A stretch of DNA of 64,000 nucleotides from the NCBI GenBank assembly GCA_910578885.1, contig CAJTSH010000017.1:1-64000 (forward strand), written 5' to 3'. The number at the start of each line of letters is the position of its first letter. The first letter of the stretch is position 1. This stretch comes from an uncultured Lachnospiraceae bacterium (GTDB lineage Bacteria; Bacillota; Clostridia; Lachnospirales; Lachnospiraceae). This document shows positions 25,101 to 32,851 of this stretch, piece after piece. The notes beneath the pieces are model-generated. The model was given only the letters and a program-made list of their open reading frames with translations, was not told the origin of the DNA and made no database searches. Made by a program: the position numbers and the translations under genes.

Positions 25101-28100
25101 GGGGCTGCTGAAAGAGATTGACGGACAAAGGGCGATTGAGCAGGAGAAGTTTGATACGGATGGAAGCGGTTCGCCGGATAGTGTCAAGACGACGCTTTCG
25201 GACTGGCAGCATTTGTTTGTTCCGCTGCGTTCCCAGTATGACCCCGACGGGGCATTGGAGGATTACTGGAAAGCAAAGGAGACATATACCCATTCTACGA
25301 CAGAGGAGTTTAATACCTACTGGTTTGCCAACAATATGAAGGATCTGGGTGTCAGGACTTATGATATCTATCCGATTGGCGGCGCATCTGCTTCCGTTTA
25401 TGAGAGCAGAAACACCGAAGGCGGGGAAAAGACCTATACGGCGATTGCATGGAACCCGACAAATGCGGATGTGAAGATTCAGTTTACGGATGGCAGTAAG
25501 ATTGTGGGCAGTGCAACGATTGGGGCAAAATCCCTGGTGCGTTTCAATCCGCTGGAAAAAGATCTTGTGCAGGTCTCAACGCCGGAATTTTCAGTATCTT
25601 CCGACGTCTATGAGGATACCCAGTATGTAAAGATTACGACCGGAACAGAAGGGGCGGCAATTTACTATACGACAGACGGAAGCAATCCGACTTCAAATTC
25701 CGCAGTTTACAGTGGGCGGATTCCGGTATCCAGTACAACGACCATCAAGGCAGTCGCAGTAAAGGACGGATACATTGATTCTGCATTGCAGTCCGTAACG
25801 ATTCAGATCGACAGCGGCTGTATTACAACAGGTATCAATATAGCAAATGGAAAACAGGCCGAGGCGTCTTCTGCCAAGGGAGGGAATACGGCGGATAAGA
25901 TTCTGGATCAGAATGCGGCAACGCGCTGGGAGAGCGAAGTCGGAGATGACGAGTGGTGCAGCGTAGATCTTGGGCAGAATTATGAAATCAACAAAGTAAA
26001 AATAAGCTGGGAAGCAGCATATGCTACAAAATATAAGATTCAGGTTTCTATTGATAATGAGAATTGGCAGGATGTATATGCCGAAAATGCTGGAAACGGC
26101 GGAATTGACGAAGCGATTTTCGATGTTGTAACTGCGAGATACGTGAGAATGCAGGGCATGGCGCGGGCGACGGATTATGGATACTCCATTTATGAGATGG
26201 GCGTCTATGAGGCGAGAAAGATTTCTACGCCGCAGTTTAGCCTTGCCGAAGGCAGTTATACAGGCAATCAGCTCTTGTCGATAGCAAGCGGTACGAGAGG
26301 AGTGGAAATTCGTTATACGACGGACGGAAGCGAGCCGGATGAGAATTCACTTTTGTATATTCCGCAGCTTACTGTGTGGCAGAGCGGCACGATCAAAGCA
26401 AAAGCATTTAAAAAAGGAATGATTCCTTCTGAAACGGCAGAGGCGGCATATCAGATTACAGGAGGCAGCAAGCCGGAAGAGGCAGATACTTATGATGAGT
26501 CAGATTCCTTTATGGCGAATCCGCAGGATCCTGATATTGAAGAGGAGACGCTTGCAGGGGAAGCCGGCGAGGCCATAGAGGATTCCGGTCTGAAAAGCTG
26601 CATTTCTTATGGGAAGGAAGTTACGGTAAGTTCTTCCGAAAATGATAACACGAAGCAGAATATTACAGACGGGAATCTGGATACCGTATGGTCTTCTGCA
26701 TGGCAGAAACCGGGCAGTGCGGAGGCAATGGAAAATGAAGAAAGATACAATCAGTGGTGCATGATTGATCTGGGTGAATCCACGGCTTTCAATGAGGTAA
26801 AGATTCACTGGGTAACGGTTAATAACCAGTATCAGATTCAGATTTCTGACGACAAAGAAAATTGGACGCCCGTTTATACATGGACGAACGCAACTGCGGA
26901 TAACAAGATTGACGTCTGCCGGTTTGACACAGTCTCGGCGCGTTATGTGAAAATGCAGGGGATTGCGGTAGGCGATGCATGGGGCTATTCACTGAGAGAA
27001 ATGATGGTATATTTATCGGAAGAAGAACAGCCATTAGGCGCGAATGTGGCGGCTAATGCGTCTGTTAGTGCATCTTCCGGTGCAGCCGGGAATTTGAATG
27101 ACGGAAAGTTTGAGACAGCATGGCAGCCGGAGGGCGAAGAGAATGCGTCCATTGAGATTGATTTGTATAAGACTTATCAAATTGATAAGGTGATTTTAAA
27201 TGGAACGGAGAGCTATACCGGTAAGATTACGATAGAGACGGCAGCAGAGCCGGGAGCATGGCAGACTGCGGCAGACAGCGTGGAGGCTGATTCTTTAGGA
27301 ACTTATAAGTTTGAAGCAGCGTTTGCAAGGTATGTCAGGGTAACATTTACCGGTGGTACAGACGCCTTATCCGTAAAAGAACTTGAAGTGTACACTTGTG
27401 GTTCGGCGGATGTTGCTCCGGTGGAGATTAACTATTATGAGGTGAAGGGAACCGGCGCTTCTTCGGAGCAGGGAGCGCATCCGGCAAGCAATATAGCTAC
27501 AGACAGAACCGGTGGATACTGGCAGGCCGAAACCAAAGAAGAAAATGAATGGTGCTATATAGATTTAGGTGAAAGCAGGGAAGTAAACATCGTATCCATT
27601 GATTGGGAGGGATCTTGTGCGGCTGTCTATGATATCTATCTGACGGACAGTATCGAGAACTGGGATCCCAATACCGGCCAGACGAAAGCATATGAGGGAG
27701 CGACGGCATCCGGGGCAGGAGTGGTAGAAACGGTGCTGACGAATCCGAAAACGGCAAGATACGTGGTGATGCAGGCGCGGCAGGGAAGCGAGAATGCTAA
27801 GAACTATGGTGTTGCAATGTATGAGATGAAAGCGGGATTGCGCGTACCGATTCCGGTGGAACGCATAGAGGTAAGCCCGAAGAGCGTAAAGCTCTCCGTT
27901 GGAGGGAAAGCGGACGTTGTGTGTATTGTTTCGCCGTCAAATGCGGATTGTACGGATGTGGTATGGAATTCGGATCGTACGGATGTTGCGACGGTAACAT
28001 CGCAGGGCGAAATCCGGGCTAAGGCAGCGGGAACGGCGAAGATTACGGTAAGCGCGGTATCGGATGAAACGAAATATGCGGAAATTGAGGTGAGCGTTGC

Positions 28101-29547
28101 CGGACCGATGAAGATAGCAAGACCAAAGGCGGCGGTAACAGGAAACGGAGAGATTACGGTTTCATGGACGGCTGTAGAAACGGCGGCAGGCTATGATATT
28201 TATCGCGCGACAAGCCAGAACGGAAAGTATACCAAGTTAAATGATACATTGCTTACAGAGGCGTCTTACCGGGATACCGGATTAAAGTCAGGCAGATATT
28301 TCTATAAGATAGAGGCAGTGGGGCAAGAAGGTTCGCTTTATCAGAGCAGCGGGCTCAGTATGGCGAGCCTTGGCGTATCAATTACGGAAACGCAGCCTGA
28401 AAAAGAGCAGCTTGCGGCTCCAATGGTTACGGCTGCTGCTGCCGACGGAAGCGTTACTCTGACATGGACAGCAGTAGAACATGCGGATTCCTATGAGGTA
28501 TATCGTGCGTCACAGGAGAACAAAACCTATACAAAGCTTGATTCGGTGCAGGAAACAACTTATCATGACAGCAATCTGGAAAGCGGAACCTATTATTATA
28601 AGGTCATTGCCAGAGCAGCGGATCAATCCGCTTGGGAAGACAGTGAATACAGCGATGTGGTTGAAGTGGCCGTAACAAAGACTACTTCCGGCGGTGATGG
28701 AACAGGCGGTTCTACGGAAGAGAAACCGGGCGGAGGAACAGGCGGTTCCACGGAAGAGAAACCGGGCGGAGGAACAGGCGGCTCCACAGAGCAGAAGGTT
28801 TTGGTATCAAAGATTCAGCTTACGTCCACAGTGAATGTGGCAAAAGGCAGTACGGTAACAATAAAGCCGGCGGTTACGCCTCAAAACGCAAGCAACCAGA
28901 AGCTGGTGTGGAGCACTTCCGACAAAAAGATTGCAACAGTGGATGCGGCCGGTAAGGTGAAGGGCTTAAAATATGGAGTTGTAACGATTACGGCTGCCGC
29001 AACAGATGGAAGCAATGTAAAAGCAACCTGTAAGGTGAGAGTCGGTTATAAGATTACCTATAAGCTGAACAAAGGAAAGAATAACAAGAGTAATCAGCGC
29101 AGTTACTATAAGCAGAAAGTGAAGCTGAAGAACCCGGCCAGAAAGGGATATATCTTTAAGGGATGGTATACGGATAAGAAATTTAAAAAGAAGATAACAT
29201 CCATCAAGAGTACGGCGAAAAAGAATTATACGCTGTATGCAAAGTGGGAAAAGGTAAAAGTAGATAAGACACAACTGAAGAAACTTACAAGCCCTAAGAA
29301 GTCGCAAATTAAGGTGACAGCAGGCAAAGTGAGCAAAGCGGCGGGTTACGAAGTAATCTGTGCTGCGGATAAAAAATTTAAAAAGGATAAAAAAGTTGTA
29401 TCGGGAAAGAAAACGAGCTTGACGGTTCAGGGACTAAAAGCGGGCAAGAAGTACTATGTAAAGCTGCGTGCATATAAGCTGGATTCTACCGGAAAGAAGG
29501 TATACGGAGCGTATACGAAAACATCAGAAATTGTTGTAAAGAAATAA
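22117..29547 (+). CDS. Secreted multidomain GH81 endo-beta-1,3-glucanase
   Basis: 2476 residues. A signal peptide (VLAFAVVFTSVFSGIGITAQA) is followed by two discoidin/CBM32-like domains (about 38-170 and 180-345). The GH81 catalytic domain covers about 385-1145, with ICDHHFTYGYFLFAAS, FDLYEGHSWAGGYADNSDG and NQEAGGESLFGW, the acid-rich GH81 active-site block. Then come two chitobiase-type YTTDGS domains (1152, 1370), four more discoidin-like domains (1236, 1492, 1640, 1768), a Big_2 domain, two FN3 domains, a Gly/Thr linker (2190-2228), Big_2, an InlB-type repeat (FKGWYTDKK) and a very basic FN3-like end. No LPXTG. It should degrade fungal or plant beta-1,3-glucan; the basic tail may hold it on the wall. 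Confidence 0.9.
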   Translation: MGKFKNLGEQCISLVLAFAVVFTSVFSGIGITAQAAGETEEPYVVSAGRPVYASSEKAAASYAVDGDAATRWESEYDSENEWIYVDLGKVTKITGMYLKWEAACATKYRIQFSDDEVEWKDVHTVTDGAVEERNLDVAGNARYVRVYCDEKAMPNFGYSIYEFQVLGLDGLTPRPVDYGVNLALNQPVSVSSVQKEWWMIKKDENGNEVKDENGNPVYDQTNVLAENAVDGNRTDRAWHSSGADANKRVDDQWLYVDLGEQKEIGRITIDWQDAARAYQIQVSDDAENWTTIYAKMNDGAANKNLPIYAKGRYVRIYCLASWGFNGFGIKELQVFAYREGEEKITYEKEIETIPEIKTETVSGSGATYATDDVRFPMAKPPIYLEESLQMPNQPVASNDWWQSMTIKEIGDGLVSMPFRTKHSANGLEIVEVNDCWYGAADQRIGALGSAIVNSKTDISITPEGMDTSVLYDKVIDYSDYSVTAQLCDKNGVVMTNTITKGSPYLFSEFGANQDIVIYSGNITSVFDDKAQEILKEQNKEVILDHFGLEITDDDNKAKTKTAKSYFSINLPENTTVSRAGNKIKIHFPAANGYISVGAMTKKSDLPAFYQHGYAFIRNTSVTYDYDENTSKVTTYFKVTTELKRKGFSEETMQCLLPHQWKTSDAAVSENLTYTSQRGTLKAMTGNQFETVDTFYGMVPQFTTPQNDGYDSEILTSYLAQIEKDTHDIESLPGGDAYWQGKSIHPLALATLVADQSGNAEYKEMFIERLRYIFEDWFTYSGPEDEVYFYYDKNWGTLYYRYSEFGANTGICDHHFTYGYFLFAASVLATYDDGFYEEYKEILDLMVRDFASPYEDDDMFCRFRSFDLYEGHSWAGGYADNSDGNNQEAGGESLFGWVGMYLWAIRSGNTDFRDAAIFGFTTELNDVKQYWFNYDGDNWPEDWPHYIVGQNYGATLFYGTFFDGNATSVYGIHWLPVAEWITHFGMEQEQLQTMYEGLLKEIDGQRAIEQEKFDTDGSGSPDSVKTTLSDWQHLFVPLRSQYDPDGALEDYWKAKETYTHSTTEEFNTYWFANNMKDLGVRTYDIYPIGGASASVYESRNTEGGEKTYTAIAWNPTNADVKIQFTDGSKIVGSATIGAKSLVRFNPLEKDLVQVSTPEFSVSSDVYEDTQYVKITTGTEGAAIYYTTDGSNPTSNSAVYSGRIPVSSTTTIKAVAVKDGYIDSALQSVTIQIDSGCITTGINIANGKQAEASSAKGGNTADKILDQNAATRWESEVGDDEWCSVDLGQNYEINKVKISWEAAYATKYKIQVSIDNENWQDVYAENAGNGGIDEAIFDVVTARYVRMQGMARATDYGYSIYEMGVYEARKISTPQFSLAEGSYTGNQLLSIASGTRGVEIRYTTDGSEPDENSLLYIPQLTVWQSGTIKAKAFKKGMIPSETAEAAYQITGGSKPEEADTYDESDSFMANPQDPDIEEETLAGEAGEAIEDSGLKSCISYGKEVTVSSSENDNTKQNITDGNLDTVWSSAWQKPGSAEAMENEERYNQWCMIDLGESTAFNEVKIHWVTVNNQYQIQISDDKENWTPVYTWTNATADNKIDVCRFDTVSARYVKMQGIAVGDAWGYSLREMMVYLSEEEQPLGANVAANASVSASSGAAGNLNDGKFETAWQPEGEENASIEIDLYKTYQIDKVILNGTESYTGKITIETAAEPGAWQTAADSVEADSLGTYKFEAAFARYVRVTFTGGTDALSVKELEVYTCGSADVAPVEINYYEVKGTGASSEQGAHPASNIATDRTGGYWQAETKEENEWCYIDLGESREVNIVSIDWEGSCAAVYDIYLTDSIENWDPNTGQTKAYEGATASGAGVVETVLTNPKTARYVVMQARQGSENAKNYGVAMYEMKAGLRVPIPVERIEVSPKSVKLSVGGKADVVCIVSPSNADCTDVVWNSDRTDVATVTSQGEIRAKAAGTAKITVSAVSDETKYAEIEVSVAGPMKIARPKAAVTGNGEITVSWTAVETAAGYDIYRATSQNGKYTKLNDTLLTEASYRDTGLKSGRYFYKIEAVGQEGSLYQSSGLSMASLGVSITETQPEKEQLAAPMVTAAAADGSVTLTWTAVEHADSYEVYRASQENKTYTKLDSVQETTYHDSNLESGTYYYKVIARAADQSAWEDSEYSDVVEVAVTKTTSGGDGTGGSTEEKPGGGTGGSTEEKPGGGTGGSTEQKVLVSKIQLTSTVNVAKGSTVTIKPAVTPQNASNQKLVWSTSDKKIATVDAAGKVKGLKYGVVTITAAATDGSNVKATCKVRVGYKITYKLNKGKNNKSNQRSYYKQKVKLKNPARKGYIFKGWYTDKKFKKKITSIKSTAKKNYTLYAKWEKVKVDKTQLKKLTSPKKSQIKVTAGKVSKAAGYEVICAADKKFKKDKKVVSGKKTSLTVQGLKAGKKYYVKLRAYKLDSTGKKVYGAYTKTSEIVVKK
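28705..28797 (+). repeat. 36-bp in-frame linker repeat
   Basis: A 36-bp unit encoding GGSTEEKPGGGT occurs twice in full (28705-28740, 28741-28776) and once in part. It forms the flexible linker before the last Big_2 domain of the glucanase. Near-identical units suggest recent slippage or recombination and possible length variation between strains. Confidence 0.85.
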
Positions 29548-29550
29548 CAA

Positions 29551-29880
29551 AAAGACCTCATTCGCAAGCTCAAATCCTCCTTGGAGGGAAAAGCCGAGCA
29601 TCTGGCGGACAGACTTGTGCCGTACACGCTGGCGGATTCTGCGCTGACATGGCTAGTGACGCAAAATATAACCAAGGCCATTTCGGTATTGATGGTAGAT
29701 TTTTCCTGCGCATGGTATTTCTGCCACGATTGAAAATAAACGGGCGGTCATTGGAAGCTATCATTTTGTCATTGAGGATTAAAATTGCGTGATTCCAGAG
29801 GGGATGCAGGAGAGATTTGGGCAGATTCCGCCGGCTTCATCGGCGTTTTTGCATAATGCCTCAACGTTGGTGAATAGTAT
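29551..29880 (+). pseudogene. Heavy-metal P-type ATPase, multiply deleted remnant
   Basis: Three pieces of a ZntA/CadA-like pump lie in order. The first encodes DLIRKLKSSLEGKAEHLADR, then LVPYTLADSALTWLVTQNIT and VLMVDFSCA, the stretch before the catalytic DKTGT. After a deletion and frame change comes GISATIENKRAVIGSYHFVI from the ATP-binding domain, a TAA, then NCVIPEGMQERFG. A second deletion joins this to LPPASSAFLHNAST-like sequence (IPPASSAFLHNASTLVNS), the usual end of the pump. The phosphorylated Asp and most membrane helices are gone. It fills most of the gap before the thrS leader. Confidence 0.75.
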
Positions 29881-29887
29881 TTTTAGC

Positions 29888-29916
29888 TTGACATTTCTTC
29901 AAATATTGCGTACACT
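29888..29916 (+). promoter_or_regulatory. Promoter of the thrS T-box transcript
   Basis: TTGACA (29888-29893) and TACACT (29911-29916) with a 17-nt spacer. Confidence 0.75.
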
Positions 29917-29921
29917 ATCGT

Positions 29922-30188
29922 TAACATAAGAAAAGCAAAGACGGAAAGAGTAGTTTAGCCGGAAGCATACAGAGAGAAAGGCAGGAATCGGTGGAAGCCT
30001 TTTATGCGGAAAATAGACGAAAACCATTCCAGAGCTGTAATGCCTAAGATGGAGAATTGTTAAGCGTTACCGTATGCCTGCGTTAAAGGATAGGATTTGA
30101 TAGAATCTGAAGTGAAAAGTTAAGGTGGAACCGTGCGATTACTGCACCCTTAAATATGCAAATAGAATGCATATTTAAGGGTGCTTTT
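29922..30188 (+). ncRNA. T-box leader (thrS)
   Basis: A stem I start with GGAAAGAGTAG, the T-box sequence AGGTGGAACCGTGCG at 30123-30137, and a long terminator (GCACCCTTAAATATGC with GCATATTTAAGGGTGC, 30144-30184) followed by TTTT. Uncharged tRNA-Thr would favour antitermination; Thr is inferred from the gene downstream. An ACC in the stem I loop region (near 30026) is a possible specifier. Confidence 0.88.
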
Positions 30189-30191
30189 CTT

Positions 30192-30251
30192 ATTCCATAG
30201 GAAAGTTCTTGTTGCCGCGAAGCACGAAAGTCTATGACTTTCCTATGAAAT
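30192..30251 (+). repeat. Terminator-associated palindromic repeat, copy C
   Basis: The 60-bp palindrome starts ATTCCATAGGAAAG, carries the same core AAGTCTATGACTTTC and ends CCTATGAAAT. It begins a few bases after the T-run of the thrS T-box terminator, the same position as copy A after the valS one. The distal tail shared by copies A and B is not present here. Confidence 0.8.
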
Positions 30252-30323
30252 AAAAAGCCCTCCGGGCAGGATCGCACTGCGGCGGAGAGGAATTATGCTG
30301 CCGGAGCAGCCCGCCGCAGGCGG

Positions 30324-30346
30324 AGAATCCGGCTTTGCCGGATTCT
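30324..30346 (+). other. Perfect hairpin ahead of thrS
   Basis: AGAATCCGGC and GCCGGATTCT pair perfectly around TTT. A GC-rich stretch before it (30257-30320) has more short hairpins (GCCCTCCGGGC). No T-run follows. Together with repeat C this makes a 216-nt structured spacer between the T-box terminator and thrS. Confidence 0.5.
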
Positions 30347-30403
30347 ATCTTATGTTAAAAAATCTAATTGGCGTATGAAAGCGCAGGGAAGGAGACGTAA
30401 GAA

Positions 30404-32161
30404 ATGAAAGTAATTTACAGAGACAAGGAAATGGTGGAAGCAAGCTTCGAAGAAAAGCGGGGGAAGGAGGCGTTCTGGCATACAACGGCGCATGTTTTGG
30501 CGCAGGCGGTGAAACGGCTGTATCCCGATACAAAATGCGCCATTGGTCCGGCGATTGAGCAGGGATTCTACTATGATTTTGAGTTTTCTTTTCCTTTTGG
30601 GGAAGAACATCTGGGAATGTTGGAAGCAGAAATGAAAAAGATCGTAAAAGAAGCCTTGTTGATTCAGGTATATGAGATGAGCCGCGAGGAAGCCGTTTCA
30701 TTCATGCAGGAACGCGGAGAAAGTTATAAACTGGATATGATTGAGCATCTGCCGAAGGAAGAGACGATTTCATTTTATCAGCAGGGAGAGTATGCGGAGT
30801 TTTGTGCGGGACCGCACATTTCAAATACTTGTCATATTAAGGCGTTCAAGCTGCTGTCCATTGCAGGAGCATATTGGAGGGGAAATGAAAAGAATCAGAT
30901 GCTGACCAGAATTTACGGAATTTCTTTTCCGAAGGCATCGGAATTAGAGCGGCATTTAAAACAATTGGAAGAGATAAAGCTGCGGGATCACAGGAAATTG
31001 GGAAAAGAGCTGGAACTTTTTACTATGATAGAGCAGGGACCGGGATTTCCGGTGTTTTTGCCAAAGGGAATGATTCTGAAAAATATCCTGATTGATGACT
31101 GGCGCAAAATTCACCAAAGAGAGGGATATATGGAAATCTCTACGCCGATAATGATGGAGCGGAGTCTTTGGGAAACATCGGGACATTGGGAGCATTATCG
31201 GGAAAATATGTACACAACGGTTATTGATGGCGTTGACTTTGCAATTAAGCCGATGAGCTGCCCCGGCGGAATGCTGGTCTATCAATCCAAACCGAGGTCT
31301 TACCGGGATTTACCGATGCGGCTGGGAGAATTGGGACTTGTCCATAGGCATGAAAAGTCAGGACAGCTTCATGGTCTGATGCGGGTAAGGGCATTTACGC
31401 AGGATGACGCGCACATTTTTATGACAGAAGAGCAGATGATTTCTGAAATACAAAATGTAGCAAAGCTGATTGACGAAGTATACGCAAAGTTTGGGTTCAG
31501 GTATGAGGTGGAGCTCTCCACAAGACCGGAAAACAGCATAGGAAGCGACGAGGAGTGGGAGAAAGCGACGGATGCGCTGAAAAAAGCGATGGATAGCATG
31601 GATACAGTCTATACGATTAACGAAGGCGACGGGGCATTCTATGGACCAAAGCTGGATTTCCATTTAAGGGATTCGATAGGGAGGACATGGCAATGCGGAA
31701 CCATCCAGCTTGATTTCCAACTGCCGCAGCGTTTCGGGGCGGAGTATGTTGGGGCGGATGGAAAAACACACCGTCCAATCATGGTTCATAGAGTAGTTTT
31801 CGGTTCCATTGAGCGTTTTATCGGCATTTTGATTGAACATTATGCCGGCAAGTTCCCGTTGTGGTTAGCGCCCGTGCAGGTAAAAATATTGCCGCTTGCA
31901 GAACGGTTTCACAGTTATGCAAAAGAAGTTTCAAAGGAATTGTCGAATATGGGAATCCGCTGTGAAATAGACGAAAGAGCCGAAAAGATCGGATATAAAA
32001 TCCGGGAGGCGCAGCTTGATAAGGTTCCGTATATGCTCATTGTGGGGCAAAAAGAAATGGATGCCGGTGAAATTTCTGTCCGAAAGCGTGACGAGGGTGA
32101 TCTGGGAAGTATGGGGATGCAGAAGTTTATCCGTCTTTTAAAGGTAGAATCGGAGGAATAG
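30404..32161 (+). CDS. thrS: Threonine--tRNA ligase lacking the TGS domain
   Basis: 585 residues, against about 640 in the usual form. The chain starts only 23 residues before the editing domain (HTTAHVLAQAVKRLYPDTKC, later CAGPHISNT), so the N-terminal TGS domain is missing. The class II catalytic core is complete: zinc ligand Cys in KPMSCPGGMLVYQ, motif 2 LGLVHRHEKSGQLHGLMRVR, motif 3 VFGSIERFIGILIEH, and a C-terminal anticodon-binding domain (LPLAERFHSYAKEV). ATG 30404 follows GGAAGGAGACG. T-box regulated. It may be a second, divergent ThrRS in this genome. Confidence 0.93.
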   Translation: MKVIYRDKEMVEASFEEKRGKEAFWHTTAHVLAQAVKRLYPDTKCAIGPAIEQGFYYDFEFSFPFGEEHLGMLEAEMKKIVKEALLIQVYEMSREEAVSFMQERGESYKLDMIEHLPKEETISFYQQGEYAEFCAGPHISNTCHIKAFKLLSIAGAYWRGNEKNQMLTRIYGISFPKASELERHLKQLEEIKLRDHRKLGKELELFTMIEQGPGFPVFLPKGMILKNILIDDWRKIHQREGYMEISTPIMMERSLWETSGHWEHYRENMYTTVIDGVDFAIKPMSCPGGMLVYQSKPRSYRDLPMRLGELGLVHRHEKSGQLHGLMRVRAFTQDDAHIFMTEEQMISEIQNVAKLIDEVYAKFGFRYEVELSTRPENSIGSDEEWEKATDALKKAMDSMDTVYTINEGDGAFYGPKLDFHLRDSIGRTWQCGTIQLDFQLPQRFGAEYVGADGKTHRPIMVHRVVFGSIERFIGILIEHYAGKFPLWLAPVQVKILPLAERFHSYAKEVSKELSNMGIRCEIDERAEKIGYKIREAQLDKVPYMLIVGQKEMDAGEISVRKRDEGDLGSMGMQKFIRLLKVESEE

Positions 32162-32164
32162 AGG

Positions 32165-32734
32165 ATGAAGGCAACAGTCGTTTTAATTGCAGATAATGAA
32201 ACAGAGAACTACGGAAGAAGGCTGATGCTTGAGGCGCATCAGATTGGCAATCTGGGATTTGAAATGGCAAGGCTGCCGCAGCATATATCACTAAAGCAGC
32301 CGTTTGCTATTTCAAGCCTTGATGAGATGGAAGCATTCTTTGATGAAATGGCAAAGGAATTCAAACCGGTTGGCGTACAGTTTGAAAGATTGAATGTTTA
32401 TCCAAGTAAGGTGTTGGGAGGGAGCCCTTCCGGCTGTCTGAGCATAGAGGTCAGGGAATCACAGCAGTTAAAAGAAATGCAGGAATTGTTGTTTCGGAAA
32501 TTGGAAGAAAGATTTGGGGATTGTCCGGCGGAGCATGATGACAACTATGTGTTCCATATGACAATTGCGATTGGCGGTGCGCCTTATGAAAATTATTTAA
32601 ACGCATTTGAGGCATTGTCAAAGAGAAAATATAATCAGTCGTTTACGTTTCGCAAGATAGGTCTTCTGTATTATGACGATGACGGGATTCGTCCGGGTAC
32701 ATATTTTTGTTATAAAATATTAGATATCGCATAA
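32165..32734 (+). CDS. 2H phosphoesterase (2'-5' RNA ligase-like) protein
   Basis: 189 residues with the two HxS/T motifs of the 2H family: LPQHISLKQPF (His40) and YVFHMTIAIGG (His131), spaced as in LigT/ThpR proteins. Family members act on 2',3'-cyclic or 2'-5' RNA ends. It starts 3 nt after the thrS stop with GGAGGAATAGAGG as ribosome site, so it is co-transcribed with thrS and under the same T-box. That suggests a role linked to tRNA, which is inference. Confidence 0.75.
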   Translation: MKATVVLIADNETENYGRRLMLEAHQIGNLGFEMARLPQHISLKQPFAISSLDEMEAFFDEMAKEFKPVGVQFERLNVYPSKVLGGSPSGCLSIEVRESQQLKEMQELLFRKLEERFGDCPAEHDDNYVFHMTIAIGGAPYENYLNAFEALSKRKYNQSFTFRKIGLLYYDDDGIRPGTYFCYKILDIA

Positions 32735-32763
32735 CATTCCTGCGGGCAGATTCTGTTTTCCGG

Positions 32764-32792
32764 TTGCAAACCGATACAAACAATGCTATAAT
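32764..32792 (+). promoter_or_regulatory. Promoter of aspS
   Basis: TTGCAA (32764-32769), a 17-nt spacer and a consensus TATAAT (32787-32792). Confidence 0.8.
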
Positions 32793-32851
32793 TTTAAGGC
32801 ATTTGTAATAGAAAATATGCGAAATACAATAAATATAAAGGAAGTGGAGAC

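Noticed and set aside
28705..28797. Possible CRISPR or non-coding tandem repeat
   Set aside because: Units are 36 bp, contiguous, in frame, and form a Gly-rich linker of the glucanase.
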